NCBI GenBank assembly: GCA_003343705.1
Contig: QAKR01000027.1
Location: 1-61,055, forward strand
Direction: 5' to 3'
Source of the DNA: Clostridiales bacterium
Lineage (GTDB): Bacteria > Bacillota > Clostridia > Oscillospirales > UBA644
Length of the DNA: 61,055 bases
A program made the position numbers and the translations under genes. This document shows, one piece after another, positions 26,764 through 34,826 of the stretch (its first letter is position 1; each line of letters begins with the position of its first letter). The notes below the pieces were generated by a model that was not told the DNA's origin, made no database searches, and saw only the letters and a list, made by a program, of their open reading frames with translations.

Positions 26764-27807
26764 TTATCTTTTAGCAGGATTTTCAGAAAAATCTTCTTTT
26801 TCAAACTTGATATCCGATATTGCGGTAAAAGATTTTATTTGATTGTTTTTTGCATAAATTCGCTTTAAATTTTTCATATCTGATAAAACATCAACCTTTT
26901 CTATTAAATTAGAGTTAACATTCAATTCCTCTAGATTTTTAAGGGAAGAAAGGTCGGAAATATCTGTTATTCGGTTAACATCTAAAATAAGTGTTTTAAG
27001 GTTTTTGCAATCTTTAAACACGGCTGTTGATTTAATGTTTTGAGAAGATGCTTTTAAATATTCAAGTTTTGTAAGAATTTCAATACCGGCAAGAAGTTCA
27101 TCATTAAGTTCGTTTCCCGAAACGTCGAGGCGTTCTATATTCGGTAAAAGATATATCCATTCCATTTGATTAAAACCTGTTGAAGCAATATATAATTCTT
27201 TAATACTATTCATTTTAACTTCACTTAAAAACGCAAAGTCTGTTATGTTGCAGCCTGATAAGTTGAGGTACTCAAGATTTTTTAATGTTTTAATAAACTC
27301 GGTGGATCTTATTTCATTATTTCTGAGATTTAAATATTTTAAATTTGTTAATAAAGAAATCTGTGTTGCGTTAAAAAATCTACAGTCTTGTGCTGACAGA
27401 TATTCAAGATCCACACATTCTTCTATTCCTGTAAAAGAAGAGCACATGTTTCTGTCTATAGTTAACTTTTTTAAACCTTTAAAATATTTAAGCCCGGAAA
27501 GAGAAATTATTTTCTTGTCTTCATCCGTTGATTTACCGTTAAATGATAGGTCAAGTTCAGTTATTTCTGCAAGAGATTCTATGTCTATCGGTTCATCTTT
27601 GTTTTGTATTTTTTCACGAATAACTTGTTCAAAAACATAATCTCCGAATATTGAAGCTTCATCAAGAGGTTTTCTGTCAAAGGTTTGTTCTTGTTCTTTT
27701 TTCTGGGCTTGCTGCTCATTATAATACTTTATTCCAAAAAATAACGCCAGCCCTAATACCACAGCCGATAAAAATAAAAAAATACTGATTTTCAATACCT
27801 TTTTCAT
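26764..27807 (-). CDS. Membrane-anchored leucine-rich-repeat protein
   Basis: A 347-residue protein. One N-terminal transmembrane helix (~residues 5-25) is followed by a Q/K/E-rich linker, then about nine SDS22/internalin-type LRRs of 22-23 residues (pattern L-N-L-NLEYLNLSGCNITDFAFL). The repeats end near the C-terminus with LKRIYAKNNQIKSF. The helix has no lipobox or clear cleavage site, so the LRR domain is probably displayed outside on an uncleaved anchor. LRRs of this type bind proteins; the partner is unknown. No cell-wall sorting motif is present. It is monocistronic and convergent with the GGDEF gene. Confidence 0.85.
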   Translation of the reverse strand: MKKVLKISIFLFLSAVVLGLALFFGIKYYNEQQAQKKEQEQTFDRKPLDEASIFGDYVFEQVIREKIQNKDEPIDIESLAEITELDLSFNGKSTDEDKKIISLSGLKYFKGLKKLTIDRNMCSSFTGIEECVDLEYLSAQDCRFFNATQISLLTNLKYLNLRNNEIRSTEFIKTLKNLEYLNLSGCNITDFAFLSEVKMNSIKELYIASTGFNQMEWIYLLPNIERLDVSGNELNDELLAGIEILTKLEYLKASSQNIKSTAVFKDCKNLKTLILDVNRITDISDLSSLKNLEELNVNSNLIEKVDVLSDMKNLKRIYAKNNQIKSFTAISDIKFEKEDFSENPAKR

Positions 27808-27992
27808 ATATGACCCCTCTTCTGTAACGATTTTTTCATATTTATATAGTAGTATTATTGTATTATGAATTGTACGATAATTTCTGTAAACAAGCGCATT
27901 TGAATGAAAGTAGTTTCTTAGTTAATTATAACATAGTAGAAAAGACATTTCAACATCTGCCGTGTAATGTTTGAAAGGATTTCGATTTTTTA

Positions 27993-29744
27993 ATGAGAGC
28001 AAGAAAGAAAAAAAACACTCCTACAAGGCTTGAACGTCACAGAGACTATATTACGGATAAAATTATCCCATCACAGAAACCATTGTTTGTGGAAATCGGC
28101 TGCGGAAAAGGGCGATTTGCTTGCGGAGTTGCTGCAAAAAACGACTGCGATTTTTATGCTCTTGAAAAGATAGAAGACGTTGCTGTTATAGCGGTTGAAA
28201 AGGCGGCAGAACGAGATTTAAAAAACCTTAAATTTGTGCTTGCCGATGCAAATGATTTACCTTTGTTATGCGACCCCAATACGGTAGATGTTATATATCT
28301 TAATTTTTCAGACCCGTGGCCCAGAAGCCGTAATGCAAAACGTAGATTAACCCACAGGGATTTTATAAAAAGCTATTTAAAATTATTAAAGCCGGGCGGA
28401 ATAATTAAATTTAAAACAGATAATAAAAAACTATTTGATTTTTCTGTATGTGAACTGTTAGCGTGTGGGCTAGAGCTGTTTGATTATACTGAGAACCTGC
28501 ATTCAAGTGGAATTATTAACGAGGAAATGACCGAGTATGAACAACGTTTTTCAGAGCTTGGACAACCTATATATCATGTTAAAGCAAAAGAGGGAAAAAA
28601 AATGATTTTAAAAAATGCAACTGTCTATAACGGTGAATTTGAACCTGTTAGAGCCGATGTGAAAATCAGCGGCGAACGTATTGATAAAATTGCACCGTCA
28701 ATTGATGGGGACCAAGTTGTAGACCTTACCGGTCTTACTATTATCCCGGGATTTGTCGATATTCACATTCATGGATGTGGCGGAGCTGATACAGGGGATA
28801 AAACTGTTGAAGCTTTAAAAACAATGAGTAAAACACTTGTCAAAAACGGAGTAACTTCATTTTGTCCTACATCAATGACTCTTTCACATGAGGAGTTATT
28901 GGATATATTTGAAAATGTTAATGCTTCAAAAAAAGAGGTCGACGGGGCATATATACAGGGTGTCAATATGGAAGGTCCGTTTATTGCAATGTCTAAAAAA
29001 GGTGCGCAAAACGGTGATTATGTAAGAAACCCTGACAGAAAAGAGTTTTATAATCTGTATGAACAAAGCGGAAGAGTAATTAAGATTGTAGATATTGCCC
29101 CTGAATGCGAAGGAGCAGATGACTTTATTAAAAATGTTCAGCCTTATTGTCCTGTTTCTGTTGCACATACAGCAGCAGGGTATGATGAAGCTTGTCATGC
29201 ATTTGAGCTCGGTTGCCGTCATGTTACACATCTTTACAACGCACAGAGTGGTCTTACTCATCGTGCGCCCGGTGTTGTGGGTGCTGTTTTTGATAAATCA
29301 AAAGAGCTTGGAATCCGTGCGGAGCTTATATGCGACGGTTTTCATATTCATCCTGCAGCTTTACGTATTGCGTTCAATGCAGTAGGTGAGGATAATTCCG
29401 TTATTGTCAGCGATAGTATGCGCGCAGCCGGCTCTCATGACGGAGAGTATGATTTAGGCGGCCAGGTTGTTTATGTAAATGAAGGAAAAGCTCGCCTCGC
29501 TGACGGAACAATTGCAGCCTCAACAACAAATATTTATGAAGAGTTTAAAAATGTTATATCATATGGTATACCGTTCAAACAAGCCTTGAAATCTGCAACT
29601 ATAAACCCTGCAAAAGCTATTCGTGTAGATACTGAAACCGGCTCTGTTGAAGAAGGCAAATGTGCAGATTTTGTGGTTTTGGATAATGAATTAAATATTA
29701 AACTTGTAATTGTTAAAGGCTCTGTTAAAATTAATAATTTATAA
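27993..29744 (+). CDS. Fused reading frame: tRNA (guanine-N7)-methyltransferase TrmB plus N-acetylglucosamine-6-phosphate deacetylase NagA
   Basis: A 583-residue frame that contains two complete enzymes. Residues 1-203 are TrmB, which makes m7G46 in tRNA: the SAM motif VEIGCGKGRFA lies at ~33-43, FSDPWPRSRNAKRRLTH at ~109-125, and the usual end TEYEQRFSELGQPIYHV. Residues 204-583 are NagA, which deacetylates GlcNAc-6-phosphate to glucosamine-6-phosphate: metal site GFVDIHIHGCGG, MEGPF, VAHTAAGY, HLYNAQSGLTHRAPG and VSDSMRAAG. The join is an A8 tract directly before an internal ATG (28602) that has its own AAAGAGGG ribosome binding site. With seven A residues, TrmB would stop at TGA overlapping that ATG as ATGA. 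Two separate proteins are therefore the likely ancestral, and perhaps actual, state. Confidence 0.9.
   Translation: MRARKKKNTPTRLERHRDYITDKIIPSQKPLFVEIGCGKGRFACGVAAKNDCDFYALEKIEDVAVIAVEKAAERDLKNLKFVLADANDLPLLCDPNTVDVIYLNFSDPWPRSRNAKRRLTHRDFIKSYLKLLKPGGIIKFKTDNKKLFDFSVCELLACGLELFDYTENLHSSGIINEEMTEYEQRFSELGQPIYHVKAKEGKKMILKNATVYNGEFEPVRADVKISGERIDKIAPSIDGDQVVDLTGLTIIPGFVDIHIHGCGGADTGDKTVEALKTMSKTLVKNGVTSFCPTSMTLSHEELLDIFENVNASKKEVDGAYIQGVNMEGPFIAMSKKGAQNGDYVRNPDRKEFYNLYEQSGRVIKIVDIAPECEGADDFIKNVQPYCPVSVAHTAAGYDEACHAFELGCRHVTHLYNAQSGLTHRAPGVVGAVFDKSKELGIRAELICDGFHIHPAALRIAFNAVGEDNSVIVSDSMRAAGSHDGEYDLGGQVVYVNEGKARLADGTIAASTTNIYEEFKNVISYGIPFKQALKSATINPAKAIRVDTETGSVEEGKCADFVVLDNELNIKLVIVKGSVKINNL
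28587..28604 (+). promoter_or_regulatory. nagA: Internal ribosome binding site and start of the NagA half
   Basis: AAAAGAGGG (28587-28594 region) lies 7 nt before ATG at 28602-28604. The first codons give MILKNATVYNGEFEP, the normal N-terminus of NagA, so a free 380-residue NagA can be made from 28602 to 29744 whatever happens to the TrmB frame. Confidence 0.7.
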
Positions 29745-29764
29745 AATATTTTCAGATTTAAAAC

Positions 29765-29803
29765 AGGCGGTTGCATTAATATATGCAGCCGCCTCATTTT
29801 TTA
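29765..29803 (+). terminator. Intrinsic terminator after the TrmB-NagA frame
   Basis: The arms AGGCGGTTGCA and TGCAGCCGCCT form an 11-bp stem with one G-U-type change, and CATTTTTTATTTT follows on the plus strand. Confidence 0.85.
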
Positions 29804-29959
29804 TTTTATTATTAATTTATATAAAACTGTTAAAAATCTCAAGAAAATCGTCCTCAGACGAGTTGTTGGGAGGGGAAGCAGCAAAGTGTATTTAACCGAT
29901 GACCAACGAAGTATGATATTTAAAATATGATAAAAGGAGTCCTTGTCTAAGTTAATATA

Positions 29960-31162
29960 TTATATTAAATCTTCCCTGTAGAGACCGTTCTTCTTCCAGA
30001 TTTCTTCTGCATATGCAAGATCTTCTTCAGTCGGTTTATAATCTGGATTTGAGCAGCAGGGAATGTCTGCATTTCCATTTTCATCCGGGAAAGGCGAAAG
30101 AGTATCAAATTTTAATTTTTCACGTGTTGTTTTATCTTTGTAATCAGGGATGATCATTTCTTTGCCATGGTCAAGGACGCTACGCCATGCTAAAATCCCT
30201 ACAGCAGCCATTGTCACGGCTGAATATACATCAAAAGCTGGTTTTTCATTTTTTTCTATTGCATTGATAAAGTCTGAAAAAATACCAAAATCGCCACCGC
30301 CATGTCCGGCTCCTTCAGCGTTACCTTCATCATGCCATTCAGAGTCAAATATCTGATTATTTACCATGTATTTTTTATCTGGGTCCGGTCTAACTGTTTC
30401 TGTACTTCCGTTAGTACAACCTAAACGATACCAAACACAATGGGAGTAGTGTCTTGCCCAACCTGTTGTACGAAATAACGAACCATTATCCATTTGTATC
30501 AGCATTATTGCAGTTGCATCTGCGTTGTGCATAGCTGTGTGTTTTGATTTATCAGGTGCAAATATTGATCGGGCAATAACAGTTTTAGGTGTTGTTCCGG
30601 TCATATACATAAGAGGAGCTAATGCGTGTGTGCAATAATATGTAGAGGGAAGCCAATTACGCCAGTGGCGTGTACCAGGGGCAAGCTGGTTCATTTCATC
30701 ACATTCTATAGGATGAACATATTCCCCTTCCCCGTAAAGAACACGCCCTATTTCACCTTTTTCATATACACGCTTAAGTTCAAGACAGCTTTTCATAAAA
30801 GGATAGTTTTCTGCGAATGCATAGATTTTACCGCTTTCTTCAACAGCTTCGCAGAGTTCAACACCTTCTGCCAATGTTATATTCGACATTGTTTCGCTGA
30901 AAACGTGTTTACCGGCTTTTAACGCTTTTATTGCATATGGTGCGTGTTCTGTAAAGTAGTTTGTTAAAACAACAGCTTCAATATCACTTTCCAGAAGTTC
31001 TTCAAAACTTTTACATATTTTGTAATCCTGTGCATGTTCTTTTACTCTATCGACCATTGTTTCATTCTTATCAAAAACAGCGGTGATCTTTGCCCCACAT
31101 AACGGTGCCAGTTGTGCAAAAACTGCACCTCTGTAACATCCAAAAATTCCTACTTTAACCAT
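29960..31162 (-). CDS. Gfo/Idh/MocA family NAD(P)-dependent oxidoreductase
   Basis: A 400-residue dehydrogenase. The N-terminal Rossmann domain begins MVKVGIFGCYRGAVFAQLAP, with the family hallmark EHAPYAIKALKAGKHVFSET at ~77-96 (the EKP-equivalent here is SET, so the usual catalytic lysine of the EKP motif is not seen). The C-terminal alpha/beta domain (~125-360) binds the substrate, typically a sugar or inositol. The exact substrate is unknown. It lies 11 nt downstream of ychF in the same direction, so cotranscription is possible, though function does not obviously connect. Confidence 0.88.
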   Translation of the reverse strand: MVKVGIFGCYRGAVFAQLAPLCGAKITAVFDKNETMVDRVKEHAQDYKICKSFEELLESDIEAVVLTNYFTEHAPYAIKALKAGKHVFSETMSNITLAEGVELCEAVEESGKIYAFAENYPFMKSCLELKRVYEKGEIGRVLYGEGEYVHPIECDEMNQLAPGTRHWRNWLPSTYYCTHALAPLMYMTGTTPKTVIARSIFAPDKSKHTAMHNADATAIMLIQMDNGSLFRTTGWARHYSHCVWYRLGCTNGSTETVRPDPDKKYMVNNQIFDSEWHDEGNAEGAGHGGGDFGIFSDFINAIEKNEKPAFDVYSAVTMAAVGILAWRSVLDHGKEMIIPDYKDKTTREKLKFDTLSPFPDENGNADIPCCSNPDYKPTEEDLAYAEEIWKKNGLYREDLI

Positions 31163-31173
31163 TATAACACTTC

Positions 31174-32271
31174 CTAAACGTTAAATCTGAATAAAACTAT
31201 ATCTCCGTCTTTCATAATATACTCTTTGCCTTCTGACCTGACGAGTCCCTTTTCTTTTGCGGCGTTATATGTTCCGCACTCAACAAGGTCGTTAAATGAT
31301 ACAACTTCTGCGCGTATAAAACCCTTTTCAAAATCAGAATGTATTTTCCCTGCTGCCTGAGGTGCTTTTGTTCCTTGTTTTATTGTCCATGCTCGAACTT
31401 CTTGTGGGCCGGCTGTTAAATAGCTGATAAGCCCCAATAACGAATATGATGCTTTTATAAGACGTGAAAGCCCGCTTTCTTCAAGGCCGAGATCTGATAA
31501 AAACAACATTTTTTCTTCGTCATTAAGTTCAGAAATATCTTCTTCAACCTTTGCGCATATAGGTAAAACTTTTGCACCGTCTTTATCAGCATATTCTTCA
31601 ACACGCCCGAGATATCCGTTTTCAGCAGGATTCATAAACTCATGTTCATTCATATTTGCAGCATAAATTACAGGCTTTATAGTTAAGAAATTTGCTGCAA
31701 AAACCGTTTGATACTCTTCCTCATCAAGTTCCATTGAACGTACAGGCTTTTCGTCTTCAAGATTCTTTTTAACTCTTTCAAAAAGCTCTACGACTTTCTG
31801 AAGCTGTTTGTCCCCGCCTTTTGCATCTTTTTTTGCCTTATCAAGACGCTTTTCAACAGTTTCCAAGTCTGCGAAAATAAGCTCAAGATTGATTATTTCA
31901 ATATCTCGAACCGGGTCAACAGTGTCTTCCACATGCATTATATTGGTGTCATCAAAGCAACGTACAACTTGAACAACTGCATCAACTTCACGTATATGCG
32001 AAAGAAATTTGTTACCAAGGCCTTCTCCTCGGGACGCACCTTTTACAAGCCCAGCAATATCAACAAACTCTATTGTTGCCGGTGTATATTTCTCCGGATC
32101 ATACATTTTTGCCAGAACATCAAGCCTCTCGTCCGGGACGCTTACCACGCCCACATTTGGTTCTATTGTGCAAAAAGCGTAATTAGCTGCCGCTGCCGCT
32201 TTTGTATTTGTAATTGCATTAAAAAGAGTGCTTTTACCTACATTAGGCAAACCTACTATACCAAGTTTCAT
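31174..32271 (-). CDS. ychF: Redox-responsive ribosome-associated ATPase YchF
   Basis: A 365-residue member of the Obg-related P-loop family. G1 is GLPNVGKST (residues 5-13), with FVDIAGLVKGASRGEGLGNKFL (G3 region). The NxxE variant in place of NKxD underlies the known ATP preference of the family. A coiled-coil insert (~130-200) and a C-terminal TGS domain (~280-363, ending KDGDIVLFRFNV) complete the usual length. The gene has its own promoter, divergent from rpsF. Confidence 0.96.
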   Translation of the reverse strand: MKLGIVGLPNVGKSTLFNAITNTKAAAAANYAFCTIEPNVGVVSVPDERLDVLAKMYDPEKYTPATIEFVDIAGLVKGASRGEGLGNKFLSHIREVDAVVQVVRCFDDTNIMHVEDTVDPVRDIEIINLELIFADLETVEKRLDKAKKDAKGGDKQLQKVVELFERVKKNLEDEKPVRSMELDEEEYQTVFAANFLTIKPVIYAANMNEHEFMNPAENGYLGRVEEYADKDGAKVLPICAKVEEDISELNDEEKMLFLSDLGLEESGLSRLIKASYSLLGLISYLTAGPQEVRAWTIKQGTKAPQAAGKIHSDFEKGFIRAEVVSFNDLVECGTYNAAKEKGLVRSEGKEYIMKDGDIVLFRFNV

Positions 32272-32296
32272 TTTTCATCCTCCTAAATATATTAAT

Positions 32297-32325
32297 ATTA
32301 TACATTAGTTTATAAATAAAATCAA
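32297..32325 (-). promoter_or_regulatory. Sigma-A promoter of ychF
   Basis: On the minus strand TTGATT (32325-32320), 17-nt spacer, TATAAT (32302-32297), followed by AGGAGGATG near the start codon. It is back-to-back with the rpsF promoter. Confidence 0.7.
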
Positions 32326-32351
32326 TACTTAAATTTATTTTTTTATAAGAC

Positions 32352-32380
32352 TTGACAAAACCTCTAAAATGTTGTATAAT
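32352..32380 (+). promoter_or_regulatory. Consensus sigma-A promoter of rpsF-ssb-rpsR
   Basis: TTGACA (32352-32357), 17-nt spacer, TATAAT (32375-32380): a full match to the vegetative consensus, fitting a highly expressed ribosomal protein operon. Confidence 0.9.
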
Positions 32381-32387
32381 GACCTAT

Positions 32388-32469
32388 GTGTAAAAGTGCC
32401 TTAATGGCACATACCGCCTTGAAAATGCCAAAAGGTATTTTCCAATAGTCCGGAAGGAGGTGCAATGCA
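32388..32469 (+). promoter_or_regulatory. rpsF leader, candidate S6:S18 autoregulatory element
   Basis: About 80 nt between promoter and start. An 8-bp hairpin, AAAATGCC/GGTATTTT with an AAAA loop, sits at 32422-32441. It is flanked by CCG triplets (around 32414 and 32450), the second abutting the AAGGAGGTG ribosome binding site. Known rpsF leaders bind the S6:S18 complex through a bulged hairpin with conserved CCG. Placement and CCG fit; the full consensus fold was not verified. Confidence 0.45.
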
Positions 32470-32760
32470 ATGATTTTGAACAAGTATGAAACCATTTTCG
32501 TAATGAGCACAAAAACTCTTGATGAAGAAGCGATAAATTCCACAACAGAGAAATTCAAGGCTCTTATTTCCGATAATGGCGGAACTGTTGAAAGCGTTGA
32601 GGCGTGGGGTAAAAGAAAGCTTGCTTATCCCATAAATTATGAAACCGAGGGTTACTATGTTTTGGTGAACTTCGAAGCGCCCGCTACGCTGCCCGCAGAA
32701 CTTGACCGTGTGTATCACATTACAAACGGTATATTGCGTTCTATTATCGTAAAGAAGTAG
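32470..32760 (+). CDS. rpsF: 30S ribosomal protein S6
   Basis: A 96-residue ribosomal protein of the 30S platform that binds S18. The sequence MILNKYETIFVMSTKTLDEE, with central VEAWGKRKLAYPINYETEGYYVLVNF and the C-terminal DRVYHITNGILRSIIVKK, is characteristic. The chosen ATG has AAGGAGGTG about 8 nt upstream; an ATG 5 nt earlier is out of frame. It is the first gene of the classic rpsF-ssb-rpsR operon. Confidence 0.97.
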   Translation: MILNKYETIFVMSTKTLDEEAINSTTEKFKALISDNGGTVESVEAWGKRKLAYPINYETEGYYVLVNFEAPATLPAELDRVYHITNGILRSIIVKK

Positions 32761-32785
32761 AAGAGTTTAGGGGAGGATCTGTTAA

Positions 32786-33226
32786 ATGAACGTCAATAAA
32801 GTATTTCTTATGGGAAGGCTTACGTCCGACCCGGAACAACGTGTTTCGCAAAGCGGAATATCCGTTGCAAATTTTACTATTGCCATAAGCCGCAGAATTA
32901 AACGCGAGGAAACAGACTTTATTGACTGTGTTGCGTTTAGACAAACAGCGGAGGTTATTTGTAAATATTTTAAAAAAGGATCTCTGATTATTGCTTTCGG
33001 ATCTTTACAGGTTGATAACTGGAAAGATAAAGACGGCAAAAGCAGAAAAACCGCCCGCGTCGTTGTTGACGATGTTCAGTTTGGCGAATCCAAAAAAAGC
33101 AGTGAAGGTTCAACCCCAAGGGATTTTGACAGGAAAGAAGAACCTGTCGCATTTTCTAACGCAGGCAGCAGTGATATTTTTGATGATGTCAAAGATATTG
33201 AAACCGATGAAGAACTGCCATTTTGA
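32786..33226 (+). CDS. ssb: Single-stranded DNA-binding protein
   Basis: A 146-residue OB-fold protein coating ssDNA in replication and recombination. The N-terminal MNVNKVFLMGRLTSDPEQR and the core FDCVAFRQTAE-like region (here TDFIDCVAFRQTAEVICKYF) are diagnostic. A Ser/Lys-rich linker leads to the acidic tip ending DEELPF, the partner-binding motif equivalent to DDDLPF. It lies between rpsF and rpsR as in most Firmicutes. Confidence 0.97.
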   Translation: MNVNKVFLMGRLTSDPEQRVSQSGISVANFTIAISRRIKREETDFIDCVAFRQTAEVICKYFKKGSLIIAFGSLQVDNWKDKDGKSRKTARVVVDDVQFGESKKSSEGSTPRDFDRKEEPVAFSNAGSSDIFDDVKDIETDEELPF

Positions 33227-33236
33227 TTGAAAGGAT

Positions 33237-33500
33237 ATGTTATCTGATATGGAAAGACAAGAAAGATCTGAAGGCTCTTATAATAAAAGACGCCAAAAGA
33301 AAAGAGTTTGTCAATTTTGCGCAGATAAGGCTACAAGTATAGATTATAAAGACGTTGCTAAGCTTCGTAAGTATTTGAGCGAAAGAGGGAAGATCCTTCC
33401 CCGTCGTGTTACCTCAACGTGCGCTATGCATCAGAGAGAGCTTACAGAGGCTATTAAAAGGGCCCGTCAAATCGCTCTTTTGCCTTATTCAAGTGATTGA
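33237..33500 (+). CDS. rpsR: 30S ribosomal protein S18
   Basis: An 87-residue ribosomal protein pairing with S6. VCQFCADKATSIDYKDVAKLRKYLSERGKILPRR is typical of S18 and carries the zinc-type CxxC of its C+ form; TSTCAMHQRELTEAIKRARQIALLPY ends the protein. The start could be ATG 33237 (AAGG only 2 nt away) or ATG 33249 (14 nt away); neither spacing is ideal, so the N-terminus is uncertain by four residues. A very clean terminator follows. Confidence 0.94.
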   Translation: MLSDMERQERSEGSYNKRRQKKRVCQFCADKATSIDYKDVAKLRKYLSERGKILPRRVTSTCAMHQRELTEAIKRARQIALLPYSSD

Positions 33501-33504
33501 TTTA

Positions 33505-33534
33505 AAAACGGGTACGAAAGTACCCGTTTTTCTG
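33505..33534 (+). terminator. Intrinsic terminator of rpsF-ssb-rpsR
   Basis: A perfect 12-bp stem, AAAAACGGGTAC/GTACCCGTTTTT, closes a GAAA tetraloop and runs into TTTTTCT. Confidence 0.95.
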
Positions 33535-33576
33535 TTATTATAATAAAAACATAAAACAAAATTTTCGGAGGTTATT

Positions 33577-34047
33577 ATGGTCGGTATAGGATATGATGTT
33601 CATAAACTTGTAGAAGGCAGAAAATTTATTCTAGGCGGCGTTGAAATATCAGCAGAAAAAGGGCTTTTAGGTCATAGTGATGCAGATGTTTTAACCCATG
33701 CGATTATTGATGCCCTCTTGGGTGCAGCTGCTCTGGGAGACATCGGAACTCATTTCCCTGATACTGACGTAAAATACAAGGGTATATCAAGCCTTTTGTT
33801 ACTTAAAAAAACAATAGAACTTCTTACAGAAAAAAATTATAAAATCGTTAACATAGACAGCACTGTTGTTTGTCAAAACCCGAAACTTTTACCCTATATA
33901 GGTATAATTCGTCAACGTATTGCTTCTTCTGCTGAAATTGATATAGAATGTATCAGTGTCAAGGCAAAAACAGAAGAAGGTCTCGGCTTTACCGGCGAAA
34001 TGGCTGGTGTTAAAGCTTATGCTGTTGTACAGATTGAACCGGCATAA
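33577..34047 (+). CDS. ispF: 2-C-methyl-D-erythritol 2,4-cyclodiphosphate synthase
   Basis: Fifth enzyme of the MEP isoprenoid pathway, releasing CMP to form MEcPP; 156 residues. The metal-binding YDVHKL at ~6-11 and the signature LLGHSDADVLTHAIIDALLGAAALGDIGTHFPDTD with its histidine are intact; KAKTEEGLGFTGE ends the family pattern. An AGGAGG-type site precedes the ATG. No other isoprenoid gene is adjacent, which is common for ispF in Clostridia when ispD is elsewhere. Confidence 0.96.
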   Translation: MVGIGYDVHKLVEGRKFILGGVEISAEKGLLGHSDADVLTHAIIDALLGAAALGDIGTHFPDTDVKYKGISSLLLLKKTIELLTEKNYKIVNIDSTVVCQNPKLLPYIGIIRQRIASSAEIDIECISVKAKTEEGLGFTGEMAGVKAYAVVQIEPA

Positions 34048-34116
34048 TAGCGTATTTGCATTATTCTCGGCGAAGAGATTTAAATTTAATATATTTATAA
34101 TGTTAGGAGGATTGTA

Positions 34117-34206
34117 ATGCAGTTGGGTTGTAATATCGCTGCATTATGTGAGAAAAATGAAGTTAATGATCGCATCGGATATTCACGGTTCTTTGTATTA
34201 CTGTGA
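34117..34206 (+). CDS. Possible 29-residue upstream ORF overlapping the phosphoesterase start
   Basis: An ATG at 34117 has a near-ideal AGGAGG (34105-34110) 6 nt upstream and opens a 29-codon frame (MQLGCNIAALCEKNEVNDRI...) that ends with TGA at 34206, inside the phosphoesterase gene. The phosphoesterase start (34148 or 34157) has no good Shine-Dalgarno of its own. This could be a regulatory leader peptide or the mark of an indel in the 5' end; no similarity is recognised. Confidence 0.3.
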   Translation: MQLGCNIAALCEKNEVNDRIGYSRFFVLL

Positions 34207-34708
34207 TTTAATGTTAAAGAGGTTTAATGAAGAAAACGCAGACAAACTTATTTTGCTTGGCGATATTTTGAATCAGCAGAATGGCGAAGATTTACCTAAA
34301 GATTATAATCCAGAAAAAGTTGCAGAGGAATTAAATAAAGTTAAAGATAAAATAATTGCGGTAAAAGGTAGTTGTGATACTGATTCTGAACAGAAATCTT
34401 TAGATTTTTCTGTAAATGAAGAGTATACTGTTATAAAAACAGAAAAGAGAGATTTGTATGCTACACATGGGCATCTCTATAATAAAGAAACCCCTCCGCC
34501 CTTAAAACGCGGCGATGTGCTTTTATGCGGAAATACACACGTTCCTCTTTTTATTGAAGGGGGCGAGGATTTTATTTTTATTAATCCGGGATCTGTTTCC
34601 GTTCCGTTAGAAAATAGCCATCACGGGTATGTTATATATGAGGATAACAAGTTTTTTTGGAAGGATATTGAAACTGCCGGCATGAAAGGGCAATGTACCT
34701 TGCAGTAA
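34148..34708 (+). CDS. YfcE-like metallophosphoesterase with altered metal ligands
   Basis: A 186-residue calcineurin-like phosphodiesterase clearly homologous to E. coli YfcE. It has KLMIASDIHGS, LILLGDILN, DLYATHGHLYNKE and FINPGSVSVPL. Two metal-site motifs differ. The usual RGNCD is KGSCD (asparagine to serine, codon AGT), and the usual GHTH is GNTH (first histidine to asparagine, codon AAT). Activity may be reduced or metal preference changed. The start is GTG 34148 or ATG 34157; both lack a good ribosome binding site, and a small ORF with a strong site overlaps them. The gene ends before a strong hairpin shared with hpf. Confidence 0.85.
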   Translation: MRKMKLMIASDIHGSLYYCDLMLKRFNEENADKLILLGDILNQQNGEDLPKDYNPEKVAEELNKVKDKIIAVKGSCDTDSEQKSLDFSVNEEYTVIKTEKRDLYATHGHLYNKETPPPLKRGDVLLCGNTHVPLFIEGGEDFIFINPGSVSVPLENSHHGYVIYEDNKFFWKDIETAGMKGQCTLQ

Positions 34709-34784
34709 ATAGAGTTTTGTTATTATCAAGTTTGAATTTTTCGACTACAATATATTTCACACTCAAATTATTTTTCGTATAGGT

Positions 34785-34820
34785 AAGGCACCGCGGATTC
34801 TCCGCGGTGCCTTAATTTAA
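34785..34820. terminator. Intrinsic terminator between convergent phosphoesterase and hpf
   Basis: A 13-bp perfect GC-rich stem, AAGGCACCGCGGA/TCCGCGGTGCCTT, with a TTC loop, followed on the plus strand by AATTTAATGTTTTTT. It probably stops transcription from both sides. Confidence 0.85.
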
Positions 34821-34826
34821 TGTTTT

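Noticed and set aside
29804..29959. Possible small gene or RNA between the nagA terminator and the oxidoreductase
   Set aside because: No ribosome binding site with a credible frame and no stable structure was found; treated as plain intergenic sequence.
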